This document shows, piece by piece, positions 55,068 through 63,615 of a DNA stretch of 64,000 nt. The stretch is from Alphaproteobacteria bacterium (GTDB lineage: Bacteria; Pseudomonadota; Alphaproteobacteria; Caulobacterales; Maricaulaceae). The stretch covers positions 434,001 through 498,000 of the forward strand of contig WGOD01000001.1 in assembly GCA_016124205.1 (NCBI GenBank), given 5' to 3'. Position 1 is the stretch's first letter. Each line of letters begins with the position of its first letter. Under the pieces are notes generated by a model. The model did not search any database, had not been told where the DNA came from, and worked only from the letters and a program-made list of their open reading frames with translations. The translations under genes and the position numbers were made by a program.

Positions 55068-56324
55068 ATGAGCCAGCACAGATCCGATCTCGTTCGTATC
55101 CTTGTCGAGCGCGGCTATCTTTATCAAGCCACCGATATCGATGGAATTGATGAAGCGGCCGCCAAGGGCGGACTGACCGGCTATATCGGCTTCGACGCGA
55201 CGGCGGATTCCCTGCATGTCGGATCGCTGGTGCAGATCATGATGCTGCGCCGGATGCAGCAGGCCGGCTGCAAGCCGATCATCCTGATGGGCGGCGGCAC
55301 GACCAAGATCGGCGACCCGTCCGGCAAGGACAAGTCGCGCTCCATGCTGACCAACGACCAGATCGCGGCGAACATAAGCGGGATTTTGAAGCCCTTTTCC
55401 AAGCTCGTCTCGATCGGTGACGGACCGACCGACGCCATCGTCGTGGACAATGACGAGTGGCTGTCCGGTTTCGGTTATCTTGAATTCCTGCGAGAATACG
55501 GGCCGCACTTCACCATCAACCGCATGCTGACCTTCGATTCCGTCAAGCTGCGTCTTGAGCGGGAACAGCCCCTCACCTTCCTCGAATTCAACTACATGCT
55601 CTTGCAGGCGGTCGACTTCCTGGAGCTGAAACGCCGCACGGGTTGCCGGCTGCAGCTGGGCGGCGCGGACCAGTGGGGCAATATCGTCAACGGTGTCGAA
55701 CTTTGCCGCCGCGTGGATGGAACGGAAGTCTTCGGCTTCACCACACCGCTGATCACGACGGCGTCGGGTGCGAAAATGGGCAAGACGGCGGAAGGCGCGG
55801 TCTGGCTCAACGAAGACCAGCTTGCGCCCTATGGCTACTGGCAGTTCTGGCGCAACACCGAAGACGCAGATGTCGGCAAGTTCCTGAAGCTCTTCACCGA
55901 CTTGCCGATGGACGAAATTGCCCGGCTCGAAGCGCTTCAGGGCGCGGAGATCAACGACGCCAAGATCGCACTGGCCAATGCCGCGACGTCGATGCTGCAC
56001 GGCGAGGCCGCCGCGCGGGACGCTGAAGCGACCGCAAAGTCGACCTTCGGCAGCGGCGGCGTGGGCGATGCCCTGCCGACCTTCACGGTGCCGATGTCGG
56101 CGCTCAAGGACGGGTCGATGGTGATGCCGGCCGCGCTCGAGCTGGCACAGCTGACCGGGTCGCGCGGTGAAGCCCGCCGCAAGATCCAGGAAGGCGCTGT
56201 GAAGGTGAACGACGCCGCCGTGACCGACGTGCACCAAGCGCTCGGCGAAGCCGATCTGCGCGATGGCGCGATCAAGCTGTCGCTCGGCAAGAAGAAGCAC
56301 GCGCTTCTGCGCGCGGAAGGCTAG
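55068..56324 (+). CDS. tyrS: tyrosyl-tRNA synthetase (418 aa)
   Basis: Class I aminoacyl-tRNA synthetase charging tRNA-Tyr. The HIGH-type motif is DSLHVGSL, the tyrosine pocket is in NYMLLQAVDFLEL and GGADQWGNIVNG, and the KMSKS-type motif is SGAKMGKTAEGAVWL. A C-terminal S4 domain (SRGEARRKIQEGAVKVNDAAVTD) ends the protein. ATG at 55068 gives the standard length. Its TAG is immediately followed by the complement of the next gene's stop (CTAGCTAG), so the two convergent genes meet with no spacing. Confidence 0.97.
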   Translation: MSQHRSDLVRILVERGYLYQATDIDGIDEAAAKGGLTGYIGFDATADSLHVGSLVQIMMLRRMQQAGCKPIILMGGGTTKIGDPSGKDKSRSMLTNDQIAANISGILKPFSKLVSIGDGPTDAIVVDNDEWLSGFGYLEFLREYGPHFTINRMLTFDSVKLRLEREQPLTFLEFNYMLLQAVDFLELKRRTGCRLQLGGADQWGNIVNGVELCRRVDGTEVFGFTTPLITTASGAKMGKTAEGAVWLNEDQLAPYGYWQFWRNTEDADVGKFLKLFTDLPMDEIARLEALQGAEINDAKIALANAATSMLHGEAAARDAEATAKSTFGSGGVGDALPTFTVPMSALKDGSMVMPAALELAQLTGSRGEARRKIQEGAVKVNDAAVTDVHQALGEADLRDGAIKLSLGKKKHALLRAEG

Positions 56325-59300
56325 CTAGTCCGGCTCGGCCGGAGGCGGTGCGCCGTCTCCGTCGGGGACCGGATCTGTCGGCGCCTCGGGTGCTTCCGGC
56401 TCTGCCGTCAGCGCCTCGCGTTCGGCTTGCTGCTCTGCGCGTGCCCGTGCCGCGCGTTCGGCCGCCGTGCCTTCGAACATGCGGCGCAGCACGCCCGGCA
56501 CCAGTGCGGACAACGGATTGGCGAAGACGGTCGGCTGATCGAACGGGCCGGACACCGAGAAGGTGATGCCGATCACGCCTTCCCCTTCGCGCGAGACCAG
56601 CAGCCCCCCGACGAGCGGGAGATTCCCGAACAACGAGTTGAGCCCGTAGGACGGGGCGATCACGCCGTCGAGCCCCATGGTTTCCTCGTCGAGATCGACG
56701 CTGCCATCGACCGTCACACCGAGCGCCGGCCCCGCTGCCCGCGCATTGGCGATGCCGAGGACGCCGTCGCGCAGGGTCAGGTCGGCCTCCAGCGTCTCGA
56801 ACGGAATCCCGCCGCCATTCAGCAAGGCGGAGAGCCCCTCGAGCGAGCCCGCGGCGAGAATGCGGGCGAGAACCGGCATACGCACGAGGGTGAAGTTGCC
56901 GGCTTCGACGCGAAGATTGGTGGTGCCCGTCTCGCCCGGAGGCGGCAGTGCACCTTCGAGCCGCAAAACGCCGCCATCGACATTCTCATAGAGTCCGAAA
57001 ATCTGGAGCATCCGGCCGAAATTCGGGGCCTCGATCCAGAAGCGGCGCATTTCTCCCAGACCTGTCCCGGTCATCTGGGCCGTGAACTGTCCGTCCGGGG
57101 CTTCACCGGTCACGATCAGACTGTCATTGCCCGCGCCATCGGAGCGCCAGGCCAGGGTGACCTCCTCATAGACGCTGGTCTCGGTCGAGTTCACCCGGTC
57201 CAGGCGCACATCGATCGCCAGCGGCGGAGCCGCTCCGCCTTCGCCTGTCGAATCCAGAATATCGGTGAAAAGTCCCGTGGCGTTGAAGTACTGCCCTTCG
57301 GCGAGAAGGGTCAGCCGCTCGTCTTCGCCGGTTCGCGAAACCGACAGACCGGTCTCGATAAAGCCGTCCACGAACAGGCGCGGCACCTCCGCGGACAGTA
57401 TCCGGCCATCGGCGGCAAAGCGTGCACTGGCCTCGACCTCAAGCCCGTTTCCTTCAAGGCGGAAGGCTTCGACAACGCGTTCTCCGGTATCGTCGATCAG
57501 GAAGGTCAATTCAGCGGCTGCAGGTTCGCCGGCCTCCTTGGTCCAGTAGTTTCCCGGGGCTTCGATCACGGCTTCGGTGAGGTCCGACGTCAGGCGGATT
57601 TCCGTAAACTCGAGGCCATTGCCGATTGTCTCGGCCACGACCGCCACGGGTCCATTGACGAAGCGGCGAAGCGGCAATCCGAAATCGTCGAAGCTGCGGG
57701 AATCCAGGGTCGAGGTCAGTTGAACGCGTGTCGAGGGCTCCCCGGCCTCCATCGTCAGATCTTCGGTCCAGACAATATGAGCCGGAGAGGCACCGATATT
57801 GGCGTCTCCTTCCGCGAAGAGCGTCGTGTTGTTGGCCGTCAGGCGCAGCCTGCCGCCACTCAAAGCGGTATTTCCGACACCGGTCGGCATCGAAATGTTT
57901 TCGAATTCGGCCTCGATGTCGAAGATCACGTCCTCGACCGGCACTTCGCTCAGCATCGGACGGCGGATTTCGAACCGGACCGTCCCCAGCCCGGACACAC
58001 TTTCCGGGTCGAGGCCATAGTCGCTCGGGATGTGGAGCGGCTCCTCGTCGATCAGGGCCAGCACGTCGCTGGCCTCTGCCCGTCCCGCGCCGCCGAAGCG
58101 CGCCACCGCGCCTTTCGGATTGAGGCGCGGAATGTCGACAAAGCCTTCGGTCATGACCATGTCGCCGATCCGCCCTTCGGTCAGCGTCAGGTCGAACGCG
58201 TTGCCATAGAGCACTGCCGATCCGCTGGCATTCGTCATCGGCGTCATCGTCGTGATGTAGTGGAAGGAGGTATTGGCGAAATCGAAGGTCAGCGACAGGC
58301 TCTCATTCGGCAACATGCCCTGCGCGAGCGCCTCCGCGTTCACGTTCAGATCGAGCTGCGCATTGCGCAATTGACCGGAGATCACGTGCTCGTCGACCCA
58401 GACCCGTGCGCCATCGGCCAGCGCAACCGGCCAGTAGGCGAGGACTTCGCGCGGACCGATCCGCCCGCCGATCGGTCCTTCAAGACGGATGTCGGGCAGC
58501 CAGACACCGGCGTCCACCTCGCGGAGTGCCAAGCCCCCCGAAAGATCGGCGTCGATATTTCCGAGCTCCAGTTCAAAGGAGTCGAAATCCGTGGTCAGTG
58601 CTTCGGCATCGGCCGAGCCGGACAGCGCAATGCGTTGCCATTCGGGGGGCGCGTCGAAGACGCCCGGAATGTCGCTGCGGCCATCGGTCAGCGCAATCTC
58701 GTAGCGCCAGCGCCGCGGCAGGGCGTCGGTAAAGCCACGCATCTCGTAGACACGTCCGGAGAAATCGGTTGTCAGCGCTTCAGACGCGAGCGTGCCTTCG
58801 TTCAGGGATATCTCGCCGAGCTCCGGATCGTATCCGAGATGAAGGCGCGCGCCTTCAAAACCGATCGTTTGCTCGCCCAGGCGGATCGTGCCCGCACCGG
58901 CCTCGAGCGTCATGTCCGCCGCCCGCACCCCTTCTGACCGCGCGGCGCTGGCGAACAGGTCCACGGAAAGCGGCGCATCGAGCGCGCCAAGACCGGCATA
59001 AGGGCCGCTAAACGGGGCGACGGCGCGCGGGAAGAGGTTTCGCGCGCGCAATTCAAGCAGCAATGTCTCGAGATCGGCTCCCGCCTCGATCCGGGCCTCG
59101 ACGGGCGCAAGGCCGGCGGTGGTCACAAATTCGCCGATGAGCCGGGCTGCGAGACGCGTGTCGCTGCGTTCGATGCGCAGACCGGCGTCCTGAATCAGCC
59201 AGGAGAAGCCATTCACTGCGTCCTGAACGTGGACAGATGTGTTCTCGATCGAGAGGTGCCGGAGACGCCCCAGCAGCGGCGACCGTGCCGGATCGCGCAG

Positions 59301-59798
59301 CAATTCCAGAACCGCATCCGTGTTGAGCGCCGAACCGGTCGGCCGAGCGGACGCCGCGACGACTTCCGGCGGTCCCAGACCCGCGCCGACCGCGCCATCG
59401 GCCCGGCGGACGAGCGAGACGACGCCGCCTTCGACATGAACGGTCACGGGCTGGACCCGCCCAAGGATGAGGGCATCGAGCGCCAGTCCGGCTTCGATCA
59501 CCGGGGCGCGGGCAATCACGACACCGCCGGTCTCCGCGACCGTGATGTCCGTCGCGCGGATCAGGATCAGGCCTTCGTCCGCGTTGTAGCGCGCTTCGAG
59601 CCGCCCAAGGGAAACCAGATCCCCTTCGAACATCTCGGCGAGCGCCGTCTGGGCATCTTCGCGAAACACGTCGAGCGGCACCGGGCCACGAGACAACCGC
59701 CAGAGCGCTGCGCCGCCGGCAAAGATCGCGATCAGCAGCACCAGGGCGAGCGCCTCGGCGATGTAGATCAGCGTCCATCGGAGCGACCGGCGGATCAT
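56325..59798 (-). CDS. giant AsmA/YhdP-like envelope protein, DUF3971-type (1157 aa)
   Basis: Inner-membrane-anchored protein with one N-terminal helix (about 10-32) and a very long beta-rich periplasmic part. The N-terminal MIRRSLRWTLIYIAEALALVLLIAIFAGGAALWRLSRGPVPLD and early RLGRLEARYNADEGLILIRATDITV are as in the YhdP/DUF3971 group. GIIAPSYGLNSLFGNLPLVGGLLVSREGEGVIGITFSVSGPFDQPTVFANPLSALVPGVLRRMF near the end is the AsmA-like C-terminal signature. Homologues form hydrophobic grooves that bridge the periplasm and carry phospholipid to the outer membrane. The tail is Pro/Glu/Ala-rich. Confidence 0.88.
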   Translation of the reverse strand: MIRRSLRWTLIYIAEALALVLLIAIFAGGAALWRLSRGPVPLDVFREDAQTALAEMFEGDLVSLGRLEARYNADEGLILIRATDITVAETGGVVIARAPVIEAGLALDALILGRVQPVTVHVEGGVVSLVRRADGAVGAGLGPPEVVAASARPTGSALNTDAVLELLRDPARSPLLGRLRHLSIENTSVHVQDAVNGFSWLIQDAGLRIERSDTRLAARLIGEFVTTAGLAPVEARIEAGADLETLLLELRARNLFPRAVAPFSGPYAGLGALDAPLSVDLFASAARSEGVRAADMTLEAGAGTIRLGEQTIGFEGARLHLGYDPELGEISLNEGTLASEALTTDFSGRVYEMRGFTDALPRRWRYEIALTDGRSDIPGVFDAPPEWQRIALSGSADAEALTTDFDSFELELGNIDADLSGGLALREVDAGVWLPDIRLEGPIGGRIGPREVLAYWPVALADGARVWVDEHVISGQLRNAQLDLNVNAEALAQGMLPNESLSLTFDFANTSFHYITTMTPMTNASGSAVLYGNAFDLTLTEGRIGDMVMTEGFVDIPRLNPKGAVARFGGAGRAEASDVLALIDEEPLHIPSDYGLDPESVSGLGTVRFEIRRPMLSEVPVEDVIFDIEAEFENISMPTGVGNTALSGGRLRLTANNTTLFAEGDANIGASPAHIVWTEDLTMEAGEPSTRVQLTSTLDSRSFDDFGLPLRRFVNGPVAVVAETIGNGLEFTEIRLTSDLTEAVIEAPGNYWTKEAGEPAAAELTFLIDDTGERVVEAFRLEGNGLEVEASARFAADGRILSAEVPRLFVDGFIETGLSVSRTGEDERLTLLAEGQYFNATGLFTDILDSTGEGGAAPPLAIDVRLDRVNSTETSVYEEVTLAWRSDGAGNDSLIVTGEAPDGQFTAQMTGTGLGEMRRFWIEAPNFGRMLQIFGLYENVDGGVLRLEGALPPPGETGTTNLRVEAGNFTLVRMPVLARILAAGSLEGLSALLNGGGIPFETLEADLTLRDGVLGIANARAAGPALGVTVDGSVDLDEETMGLDGVIAPSYGLNSLFGNLPLVGGLLVSREGEGVIGITFSVSGPFDQPTVFANPLSALVPGVLRRMFEGTAAERAARARAEQQAEREALTAEPEAPEAPTDPVPDGDGAPPPAEPD

Positions 59799-59888
59799 GT
59801 GCGCGCGTTCCTGTCACCCGCGAGACTTGCCCTGCAGCGTGATTGCGCCATGTTGGCGCGCAACGCGGATTGAGGGAGAGCAAGCGCA

Positions 59889-60356
59889 ATGAGTGAACTG
59901 GCGACCGGACAGAAAGCCCCGGAATTCAACCTGCCGACCGATGCGGGCAGTGAGATCAGCCTGTCGGAGCTCAAGGGCAAGATCGTCGTTCTCTACTTCT
60001 ATCCGAAGGATGACACGCCGGGATGCACGACCGAGGCCATCGATTTCTCGTCCCGCATCGCCGAATTCGAAGCTGCCGGTGCGGTTGTCGTCGGCGTCTC
60101 GAAGGATAGCGTCAAAAAACACCAGAATTTCAAGGCCAAGCATGACCTCAAAGTCATTCTCGCCTCCGATCCTGAAGGCGAGATGATCGAACGCTATGGC
60201 GTCTGGGTGGAAAAGGCCATGTATGGCCGCGCCTATATGGGAATCGAGCGCGCGACCTTCGTGATCGGGACCGATGGGACGATCCGTCGCATCTGGCGCA
60301 AAGTGAAGGTCAAGAACCATGCCGACGAGGTGCTCTCGGCGGTTCAAAGCCTGTAA
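59889..60356 (+). CDS. bcp: thioredoxin-dependent peroxiredoxin, Bcp/PrxQ family, 1-Cys form (155 aa)
   Basis: Reduces hydrogen peroxide and organic hydroperoxides. FNLPTDAGSEISLSELKGKIVVLYFYPKDDTPGCTTEA holds the peroxidatic Cys46 in the TPGCT motif. In typical 2-Cys Bcp the resolving Cys is five residues later; here residue 51 is Ile, and no other Cys exists in the protein. It must therefore be recycled by an external thiol. VVVGVSKDSVKKHQNF and RATFVIGTDGTIRRIWRKVKVKNHADEVL complete the family pattern. Confidence 0.93.
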   Translation: MSELATGQKAPEFNLPTDAGSEISLSELKGKIVVLYFYPKDDTPGCTTEAIDFSSRIAEFEAAGAVVVGVSKDSVKKHQNFKAKHDLKVILASDPEGEMIERYGVWVEKAMYGRAYMGIERATFVIGTDGTIRRIWRKVKVKNHADEVLSAVQSL

Positions 60357-60466
60357 TCGCCGGGATTTACTCTCTCTAAAGCGAATCCGCTTGCGCTTTG
60401 CTCTTCGCCATGGTGCGAAGACGCGCTGCTATTCGGCACGCGGCATGCATAACGGAATGTTGATAT

Positions 60467-60488
60467 TGTCACATTTTTTGTGTCACAT
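60467..60488. repeat. direct repeat TGTCACAT x2 upstream of the M23 gene
   Basis: Two copies of TGTCACAT (60467-60474 and 60481-60488), start points 14 bases apart and separated by TTTTTG, in the 174-base gap between bcp and the M23 peptidase gene, 43 bases before its start. They could be a tandem binding site for a regulator. No known factor is assigned. Confidence 0.4.
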
Positions 60489-60530
60489 CCCCGCGCGGGA
60501 GCACCAGGGGCAGGCGACGGACACGACCGT

Positions 60531-61769
60531 ATGATCTCACGCGTATTTCAATCCGGCTGGGAAATTGCTCAGCGCTGGTTCCCGGATCGGCAGATCTACC
60601 ATCGCAGTGATGGGCAGGTTCGCTATTTCGAGATCAAGACCGAGTACCAGCTGGGTGCGCTTCTCGCCGCCACGGTGCTGACGGGCTGGCTATGCTTTGC
60701 TACGGTCAGCGTCGCCTTCCAGGGCCACCGTATTGCCAGCCGTATGGCCGAAGTCGAGACGATCCGTCTCGAAGCCAACCGGATGGTCAATGAGGCCCGG
60801 GCCTCCGAGCTGGCTGCCACGAATTTCCTCGATGCCCAGATGCGCGAATTCGACCGGACCGCGGTCGAATTCCAGGCGCGCCACGAAACGCTTCGTCAGT
60901 TGATCGACCTTGCCGAACAGATGGAAGGCTCCAGCCTGTCCTCGTCTCCGGCGCTCGGCGAAGGCCGCATCCTGATGGCGGCGACACCGGCCGATCCGTC
61001 GCAGCGCGAAGCCCGCGATGCGATCACGCTTTCCGCCTACGACCCGGACGATCCCGAAGCCCGCATCGAAGCCCTCATCGCCCAACAGGACGCCGTTCTT
61101 TCGGAAGCCGAGGATGCGTCCGAGGCGCGTCTGGAAAACCTGCGTGCGGTTCTGCGCCTCACCGGTCTGCGTCTCGACGACGTGCTGGAAGAGGGCCGCG
61201 GATCTGAAACCGGCGGTCCCTTCCTCGCCATGGCCGAGGCCGGGCCGTTCGCCCGCGCTGCGATGAACCCGAACGACGCCTTCTCCTCGCGCATTGCCCG
61301 GATCGCGGCGCGTATGGTCGAAGCCGAAGAGCTTGAAGCCGCGGTTCTTTCGCTTCCGCTGGGCGAGCCGGTCGGCGTGGCGTTCCGTGAAACCAGCCCG
61401 TTCGGCTACCGGATCGACCCGTTCTCCGGGCGTCCCGCCTTCCATTCCGGTCAGGATTTCGTTGCCTATCCGCGTGCGCCGATCGTGGCGACCGGACCGG
61501 GACGCGTCATTTACGCCGGTTGGCGCTCCGGTTATGGTCGGACCGTGGAGATCGACCATGGCTATGGGTTCGTGACCCGCTATGGCCACATGACCTCGAT
61601 CGATGTGCGGCGCGGCGACCAGGTCGAGCGCGGACAACGCGTCGGTGCCATGGGCTCAACTGGCCGCAGTACCGCCACACATCTGCATTACGAAGTCATC
61701 TTCCGTAATGATCAAACTGATCCCGAACGCTTCCTGAGAGCTGGACAATATGTTCAACAACAAGGGTAA
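60531..61769 (+). CDS. M23-family peptidoglycan endopeptidase, membrane-anchored (412 aa)
   Basis: Predicted LytM-type enzyme cutting peptide cross-links of the cell wall. A cytoplasmic N-terminus of about 40 residues precedes one transmembrane helix (about 41-63). A long helical, coiled-coil-prone region (65-150) and a Gln/Glu/Asp linker follow. The M23 domain (about 275-400) has the zinc motif HSGQDF (HxxxD) and HLHYEV (HxH). The start at 60531 is chosen because it begins the protein before the anchor. It overlaps the bactofilin gene by 20 bases, an arrangement known from Hyphomonas neptunium LmdC-BacA, where the pair shapes cell morphology. Confidence 0.92.
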   Translation: MISRVFQSGWEIAQRWFPDRQIYHRSDGQVRYFEIKTEYQLGALLAATVLTGWLCFATVSVAFQGHRIASRMAEVETIRLEANRMVNEARASELAATNFLDAQMREFDRTAVEFQARHETLRQLIDLAEQMEGSSLSSSPALGEGRILMAATPADPSQREARDAITLSAYDPDDPEARIEALIAQQDAVLSEAEDASEARLENLRAVLRLTGLRLDDVLEEGRGSETGGPFLAMAEAGPFARAAMNPNDAFSSRIARIAARMVEAEELEAAVLSLPLGEPVGVAFRETSPFGYRIDPFSGRPAFHSGQDFVAYPRAPIVATGPGRVIYAGWRSGYGRTVEIDHGYGFVTRYGHMTSIDVRRGDQVERGQRVGAMGSTGRSTATHLHYEVIFRNDQTDPERFLRAGQYVQQQG

Positions 61770-62331
61770 AGACGCCCCCGCCTCCCCCGATTTTCCCGCA
61801 GCTCCGGCTGCGGCACCCGCGAAAAGGTCCGCCATGAAATCCAAAGCCCCCTCCATCCTCAGCAGCGATCTGGTGCTGAACGGTTCCATCTCTGCCGAAG
61901 GTGAAGTCCAGCTGGACGGTTCGGTCGAGGGTGATGTCCGCGCGGGGTCCCTGACCATTGGCGAGGAAGCTTCGGTTAATGGCGAGGTGATTGCCGACAC
62001 CGTCGTGATCCGCGGCCGTGTGACCGGTTCGATCCGCGCCCGTCAGGTGCAGCTGGCGTCGACCGCACGCATCGAAGGCGACATCGTGCACTCCGCCCTG
62101 TCGGTGGAAAGCGGCGCTTTCTTTGACGGCCATTGCCGTCACGCTTCCGACCCGCTCAGCGACAAGTCGTCCTCGCCGGCCAAGTCATCGAGCGCACCGT
62201 CGCCGTCGTCCAGCGCAGCTCCGGCCCGTCCGGCGTCCTCGACGGGCTCGTCGTCGACAACCGGTTCGAGCACGGGTTCCAGCACGTCGCAGTCTCCGCT
62301 GGATATGCCGACGGCGAAGTCCGCCAGCTAA
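61750..62331 (+). CDS. bactofilin (193 aa)
   Basis: Self-polymerising cytoskeletal protein with a right-handed beta-helix core. SDLVLNGSISAEGEVQLDGSVEGDVRAGSLTIGEEASVNGEVIADTVVIRGRVTGSIRARQVQLASTARIEGDIVHSALSVESGAFFDGHC is the DUF583/bactofilin repeat. A 35-residue N-terminal Lys/Pro/Ala tail, likely membrane-targeting, precedes it, and a Ser/Pro/Thr-rich tail of about 55 residues follows. The ATG lies 20 bases inside the M23 gene, suggesting co-translation and a shared task in localised wall growth. A strong terminator follows 26 bases after the stop. Confidence 0.94.
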   Translation: MFNNKGKDAPASPDFPAAPAAAPAKRSAMKSKAPSILSSDLVLNGSISAEGEVQLDGSVEGDVRAGSLTIGEEASVNGEVIADTVVIRGRVTGSIRARQVQLASTARIEGDIVHSALSVESGAFFDGHCRHASDPLSDKSSSPAKSSSAPSPSSSAAPARPASSTGSSSTTGSSTGSSTSQSPLDMPTAKSAS

Positions 62332-62356
62332 GGCGAACGCGCAACCGAATTGAAGA

Positions 62357-62385
62357 CGCCGGCAGGATCACCTGCCGGCGTTTTT
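62357..62385 (+). terminator. intrinsic terminator of the M23-bactofilin operon
   Basis: Perfect 10-base-pair stem CGCCGGCAGG/CCTGCCGGCG, ATCA loop, then TTTTT. It lies between bactofilin (plus) and the end of prfB (minus, 62396). Confidence 0.93.
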
Positions 62386-62395
62386 CTTTTGCGGA

Positions 62396-63518
62396 TCAGT
62401 CGTCTGACACTTCCGCGCCGCCGTCGAGCCGCGCGGCGAGAGATGCCGCCATGAAGGCGTCCAGATCGCCGTCCAGCACGCCTTGCGTGTCGGACGTTTC
62501 CACGTTCGTGCGCAGATCCTTGACCATCTGGTAGGGCTGCAGAACGTAGGAGCGGATCTGGTGCCCCCAGCCGATATCGGTTTTGGAATCCGCCTCGGCC
62601 TGGGCCGCCTCTTCCCGCTTGCGCAGCTCCAGTTCGTAGAGTCGCGCCCGCAGCATGTTCCACGCCGTGGCGCGGTTCTTGTGCTGCGAACGGTCGGCCT
62701 GACAGGCCACCACAATGCCGGTCGGTTCGTGGGTCAGGCGGACGGCGGAGTCCGTCTTGTTCACGTGCTGACCTCCCGAACCCGACGCGCGGAAGGTGTC
62801 GGTCCGGACGTCCTTCTCGAGGATTTCCACCTCGATCCGGTCGTCGACCAGGGGATAGGGCCAGACGCTGGCGAAGCTGGTGTGGCGGCGCGCGGCGGAA
62901 TCGTAGGGCGAGATGCGCACCAGCCTGTGCACCCCCGCCTCGGTCTTCAGCCAGCCATAGGCATTCTCGCCTTTCACCAGCAAGGTCACGGACTTGATGC
63001 CCGCTTCCTCGCCCGGCTGCTCCTCGATCACCTCGACCTTGTACCCGTGGGCATTGGCCCATCGCGAGTACATGCGCGCGAGCATCGACGCCCAGTCCTG
63101 GGACTCGGTCCCGCCCGCGCCGGGGTGAATTTCCAGATAGGAGTCGTTGCCGTCGGCCTCTCCCGAAAGAAGGGCTTCGAGTTCGGCCCGGGCCGCCTTT
63201 TCCTGCAGGCGTTTCAGGACGCCGGCGGCTTCGTCGGTGAGGTCGTCATCGCCGTCGGCCTCGGCCATCACGGCAAGCTCGAGCGTGTCGGCAAGTTCCT
63301 GTTCGATCTCGTGAATCGCCGTCATGGCGGCGTCGAGACGATTGCGTTCCCGCATCAGGGACTGGGCTTTCTGGGGGTCGTTCCAGAAATCCGGGTCTTC
63401 GGCCCGTGCGTTCAGCTCGTCGAGGCGTTTCTGGGCAGTATCCCAGTCAAAGACGCCTCCTCAGCAGTCCCACCGACCGCTTGATGTCTTCGGAAAGATT
63501 GATGAAATCGGCCCGCAT
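62396..63518 (-). CDS. prfB: peptide chain release factor 2, programmed +1 frameshift (373 aa)
   Basis: Release factor for UGA and UAA stops. Translation starts at 63518 ([11 protein letters not shown]...) for 23 codons ending ..RRRL, meets an in-frame TGA at 63449-63447, and must slip +1 (CTT TGAC to CTT GAC) to continue [19 protein letters not shown] in the frame that ends at 62396. The class signature [15 protein letters not shown] carries the catalytic GGQ. The stop-codon recognition tripeptide is SPY ([14 protein letters not shown]) where E. coli has SPF. Total length after slippage, 373, is normal. Without frameshifting only a 23-residue peptide would form, so the gene self-limits when RF2 is abundant. 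Confidence 0.95.
63447..63461 (-). promoter_or_regulatory. prfB programmed +1 frameshift site
   Basis: Minus strand AGGAGG (63461-63456), CGT, CTT (63452-63450), TGA (63449-63447), C. A full Shine-Dalgarno-like sequence sits three bases upstream of the CTT slip codon, just as in E. coli prfB (AGGGGG, 3 bases, CTT TGA C). Pairing with 16S rRNA promotes slippage when RF2 is scarce. Confidence 0.95.
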
Positions 63519-63615
63519 GAGAGGCTTCGCGCTCCGCTTCGAATTGACGTTGATCCGGGGATAGCCGCGCCGGGACGCGGCATCAAGCCGGAGTGTTCAG
63601 AAGATCATCCGATGA

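Noticed and set aside
56427-58937. 836-codon plus-strand frame opposite the AsmA-like gene
   Set aside because: Antisense shadow; the minus-strand gene has an anchor helix and a conserved C-terminal signature.
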